In this document: piece after piece, positions 62,097 through 64,000 of the stretch
Numbering within the stretch: the first letter of the stretch is position 1
How the letters are laid out: each line of letters starts with the position of its first letter
NCBI RefSeq assembly: GCF_026624755.1
Contig: NZ_JAPMXC010000001.1
Location: 2,328,365 to 2,392,364 of the forward strand
DNA from: Robbsia betulipollinis
GTDB lineage: Bacteria; Pseudomonadota; Gammaproteobacteria; Burkholderiales; Burkholderiaceae
Direction: 5' to 3'
Length of the DNA: 64,000 nucleotides
The notes under the pieces: generated by a model
The model's database searches: none
The model's input: only the letters and a program-made list of their open reading frames with translations
Told to the model about the DNA's origin: nothing
Translations under genes and position numbers: made by a program

Positions 62097-63011
62097 GTGA
62101 AATATTTGAAAGAAAAGGCGATGCCCACTCTGACGGGGTTATCGGCCGTGGTTCTGAGCGCGTGCCTTTCAGGATGTAATGATCTTGATTTGCTCAATCC
62201 GAAGGGCAGCGTCGGCCTTGCCGAAAGGAACCTGATCGCGACATCCGTCTGGGTGATGCTGATCGTCGTGCTGCCCGTCATCTTCCTGACGCTCTTTTTC
62301 GCGTGGCGTTATCGCGCGACCAACGCCGAGGCGGAATACAAGCCGGGCTGGTCGCATTCGGTTGCGATCGAGGTCGTCATCTGGACGGTGCCAGCGTTGA
62401 TCATTCTCTACCTGGGTATCCTGACGTGGAATTCGACCCACGAACTCGACCCGTACAAGCCGCTCGAGTCGCAGGTCAAGCCGATCCGCGTGGAAGTGGT
62501 CGCGCTCGACTGGAAGTGGATGTTCATCTATCCGGATCTGGGCATCGCGACGGTCAATCAACTGGCGGTGCCGGTCAACACACCGGTCAACTTCCAGATT
62601 ACCTCCGATGCCGCGATGAATTCGTTTTTCATCCCGCAACTGGGTGGCCAGATTTACGCGATGGCCGGAATGAAGACGCGTCTGCATCTGATCGCGGACC
62701 AGACCGGGGATTATGCCGGTCTGTCCGCGAATTTCAGCGGCCGGGGTTTCTCCGACATGAAATTCCGCGCGCTGGCATTGTCCCCGCAGGATTTCACGGC
62801 GTGGGTGCAGAAAGTCCGGGCGGCCTCCCAGCCGCTCAACATGAGCGTTTATCAGGCAGTTGCAGCGCCCAGCGAGAAGAACGCGGTACGGTATTTCTCG
62901 ACGGTGAATGGCGATCTGTTCGATGAAATCGTGGCCAAGTACAACGTAGGCGGGAAGGACGGCATGGCGGGCATGGATATGTCCGCTCACGCCGCCGGTC
63001 CGCGGGGATAA
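62097..63011 (+). CDS. cyoA: Cytochrome o ubiquinol oxidase subunit II (CyoA)
   Basis: 304 residues from GTG 62097, which has GCGGAGAAG in front; it gives a proper lipoprotein signal (MKYLKEKAMPTLTGLSAVVL, then the lipobox LSGC). ATG 62121 is an alternative; ATG 62013 is too far. Two transmembrane helices follow (VWVMLIVVLPVIFLTLFFAW; VVIWTVPALIILYLGIL), then the periplasmic cupredoxin-like domain VEVVALDWKWMFIYPD, PVNTPVNFQITSDAAMNSFFIPQLGGQIYAM. CuA ligands are absent, as expected for a quinol oxidase. Three bases before cyoB. Confidence 0.95.
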   Translation: MKYLKEKAMPTLTGLSAVVLSACLSGCNDLDLLNPKGSVGLAERNLIATSVWVMLIVVLPVIFLTLFFAWRYRATNAEAEYKPGWSHSVAIEVVIWTVPALIILYLGILTWNSTHELDPYKPLESQVKPIRVEVVALDWKWMFIYPDLGIATVNQLAVPVNTPVNFQITSDAAMNSFFIPQLGGQIYAMAGMKTRLHLIADQTGDYAGLSANFSGRGFSDMKFRALALSPQDFTAWVQKVRAASQPLNMSVYQAVAAPSEKNAVRYFSTVNGDLFDEIVAKYNVGGKDGMAGMDMSAHAAGPRG

Positions 63012-63014
63012 AGC

Positions 63015-64000
63015 ATGTTCGGAAATCTAACACTCTCGTCGATCCCCTTCGACCAGCCGATCATCATGGGCGCAGGCCTGATGATGGTCGTGGCTGCGCT
63101 GGCGGTCATCGGCTCGCTGACGTATTTCAAGAAGTGGACCTACCTCTGGACCGAATGGCTGACCAGCGTCGACCATAAGCGCATCGGCGTGATGTACATC
63201 ATCGTCGCGTTCGTCATGCTGCTGCGCGGCTTTGCCGACGCGATCATGATGCGCACCCAGCAGGCGATGGCCTTCAACGCGCCCGGCATCCTGCCGCCGC
63301 ATCACTACGACCAGATCTTCAGCGCGCACGGCGTGATCATGATTTTCTTCATGGCCATGACCTTCATGATCGGGCTGATGAACATCGTGGTGCCGCTGCA
63401 GATCGGCGCGCGCGACGTTGCCTTCCCGTTCATCAACTCGCTGAGTTTCTGGATGACGATCTCGAGCGTCGTCCTGATCAACCTCTCGCTGGTGATCGGC
63501 GAATTCGCGCAGACCGGCTGGCTTGCCTACCCGCCGTTGTCCGAACTGCAGTTCAGTCCGGGCGTCGGGGTCGACTACTACATATGGAGTCTGCAGATCT
63601 CGGGCGTGGGCACGCTGCTGACCGGCATCAACTTCTTCGTCACCATCGTCAAGATGCGTGCGCCGGGCATGACATGGTTCAAGATGCCGGTGTTCGTCTG
63701 GACGGCGCTGTGCACGAACGTGCTGATCATGGCCGCATTCCCGATTCTGACGGTGACCCTGGCGCTGCTGGGTCTGGACCGCTATCTCGGCATGCACTTC
63801 TTCACCAATGACGGCGGCGGCAACGTCATGCTGTACCTGAACCTGATCTGGGCCTGGGGTCATCCCGAGGTCTACATCCTGGTGCTGCCGGCATTCGGTA
63901 TTTTCTCGGAAGTCGTGTCGACGTTCGCCCGCAAGCCGCTGTTCGGCTACAAGACGATGGTCTACGCGACCTGCTCGATCACCGTCCTGTCGTTCCTCGT
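63015..64000 (+). CDS. cyoB: Cytochrome o ubiquinol oxidase subunit I (CyoB), 3'-truncated by window edge
   Basis: About 328 residues visible, beginning [21 protein letters not shown]; no stop before the window ends. Haem-copper oxidase core: [41 protein letters not shown] (haem-ligand His), and the ligand and cross-link motif [21 protein letters not shown] (CuB His and Tyr). RTQQAM and the ADxxx quinol-site region are present. Start follows cyoA by three bases, so they are one operon; cyoC and cyoD should follow outside the window. Confidence 0.97.
   Translation, partial: MFGNLTLSSIPFDQPIIMGAGLMMVVAALAVIGSLTYFKKWTYLWTEWLTSVDHKRIGVMYIIVAFVMLLRGFADAIMMRTQQAMAFNAPGILPPHHYDQIFSAHGVIMIFFMAMTFMIGLMNIVVPLQIGARDVAFPFINSLSFWMTISSVVLINLSLVIGEFAQTGWLAYPPLSELQFSPGVGVDYYIWSLQISGVGTLLTGINFFVTIVKMRAPGMTWFKMPVFVWTALCTNVLIMAAFPILTVTLALLGLDRYLGMHFFTNDGGGNVMLYLNLIWAWGHPEVYILVLPAFGIFSEVVSTFARKPLFGYKTMVYATCSITVLSFL

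Overview
The window is high-GC (roughly two thirds G+C by eye), densely packed chromosomal DNA from a betaproteobacterium of the Burkholderiaceae (Burkholderia sensu lato or a close relative). The basis is gene content and protein style: trmB/uppP, ribBA-ribH-nusB, ubiD, yaeQ, zwf-pgl-glk, a DUF883/YqjE/YqjK set and a cyo oxidase. Genus and species cannot be fixed from this stretch. No CRISPR array, rRNA, complete insertion sequence or prophage was seen.

Layout. 0-2.4 kb: end of a YceB-like lipoprotein gene, uppP, trmB. 2.4-4.5 kb: an AT-rich islet with two related methyltransferase-fold genes, lying against a tRNA-Gly(CCC) gene. 4.9-12.3 kb: corA, yaeQ, an NlpC/P60 lipoprotein, a Pro/Tyr-rich secreted protein, ubiD and a lytic transglycosylase. 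12.3-18.4 kb: nusB, ribH, ribBA, ribE, ribD, hemL on the minus strand, interrupted by one plus-strand membrane-anchored gene. 18.5-23.3 kb: a Bcr/CflA exporter and the glucose operon zwf-pgl-glk. 23.4-24.6 kb: a protein with an F-box-like motif behind a disordered Ser/Pro-rich head, a candidate host-directed effector. 24.7-27.7 kb: a complete basic-amino-acid ABC transporter. 28-31.5 kb: a Spy/CpxP-like protein, an OmpR/EnvZ-type pair and a small protein. 31.9-35.1 kb: a fused-permease ABC transporter with its ATPase.

35.2-56 kb is the most interesting part. It holds two sigma-54 activators, a hybrid histidine kinase, a receiver-only regulator and a second-type rpoN gene. Among them lie genes usually tied to general or osmotic stress: DUF883/YqjE/YqjK, otsA, BON/OsmY-like proteins, DUF2383, DJ-1/PfpI, a YflT-like protein, DUF1488 and several small secreted or disordered proteins. 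Reading the intergenic DNA I find eleven -24/-12 elements with exact GG-N10-GC spacing, ten of them upstream of these structural genes and one upstream of rpoN itself. My inference is that this is a self-contained, sigma-54-driven stress regulon, doing what RpoS or EcfG does elsewhere.

56.2-61.7 kb: glpF, glpK, glpD and glpR on the minus strand, with GlpR-like operators upstream of glpD. 62.1-64 kb: cyoA and the start of cyoB, which runs off the window end. Several short tandem repeats (12-15 bp units) lie between genes or inside coding tails (zwf N-terminus, glpD C-terminus).
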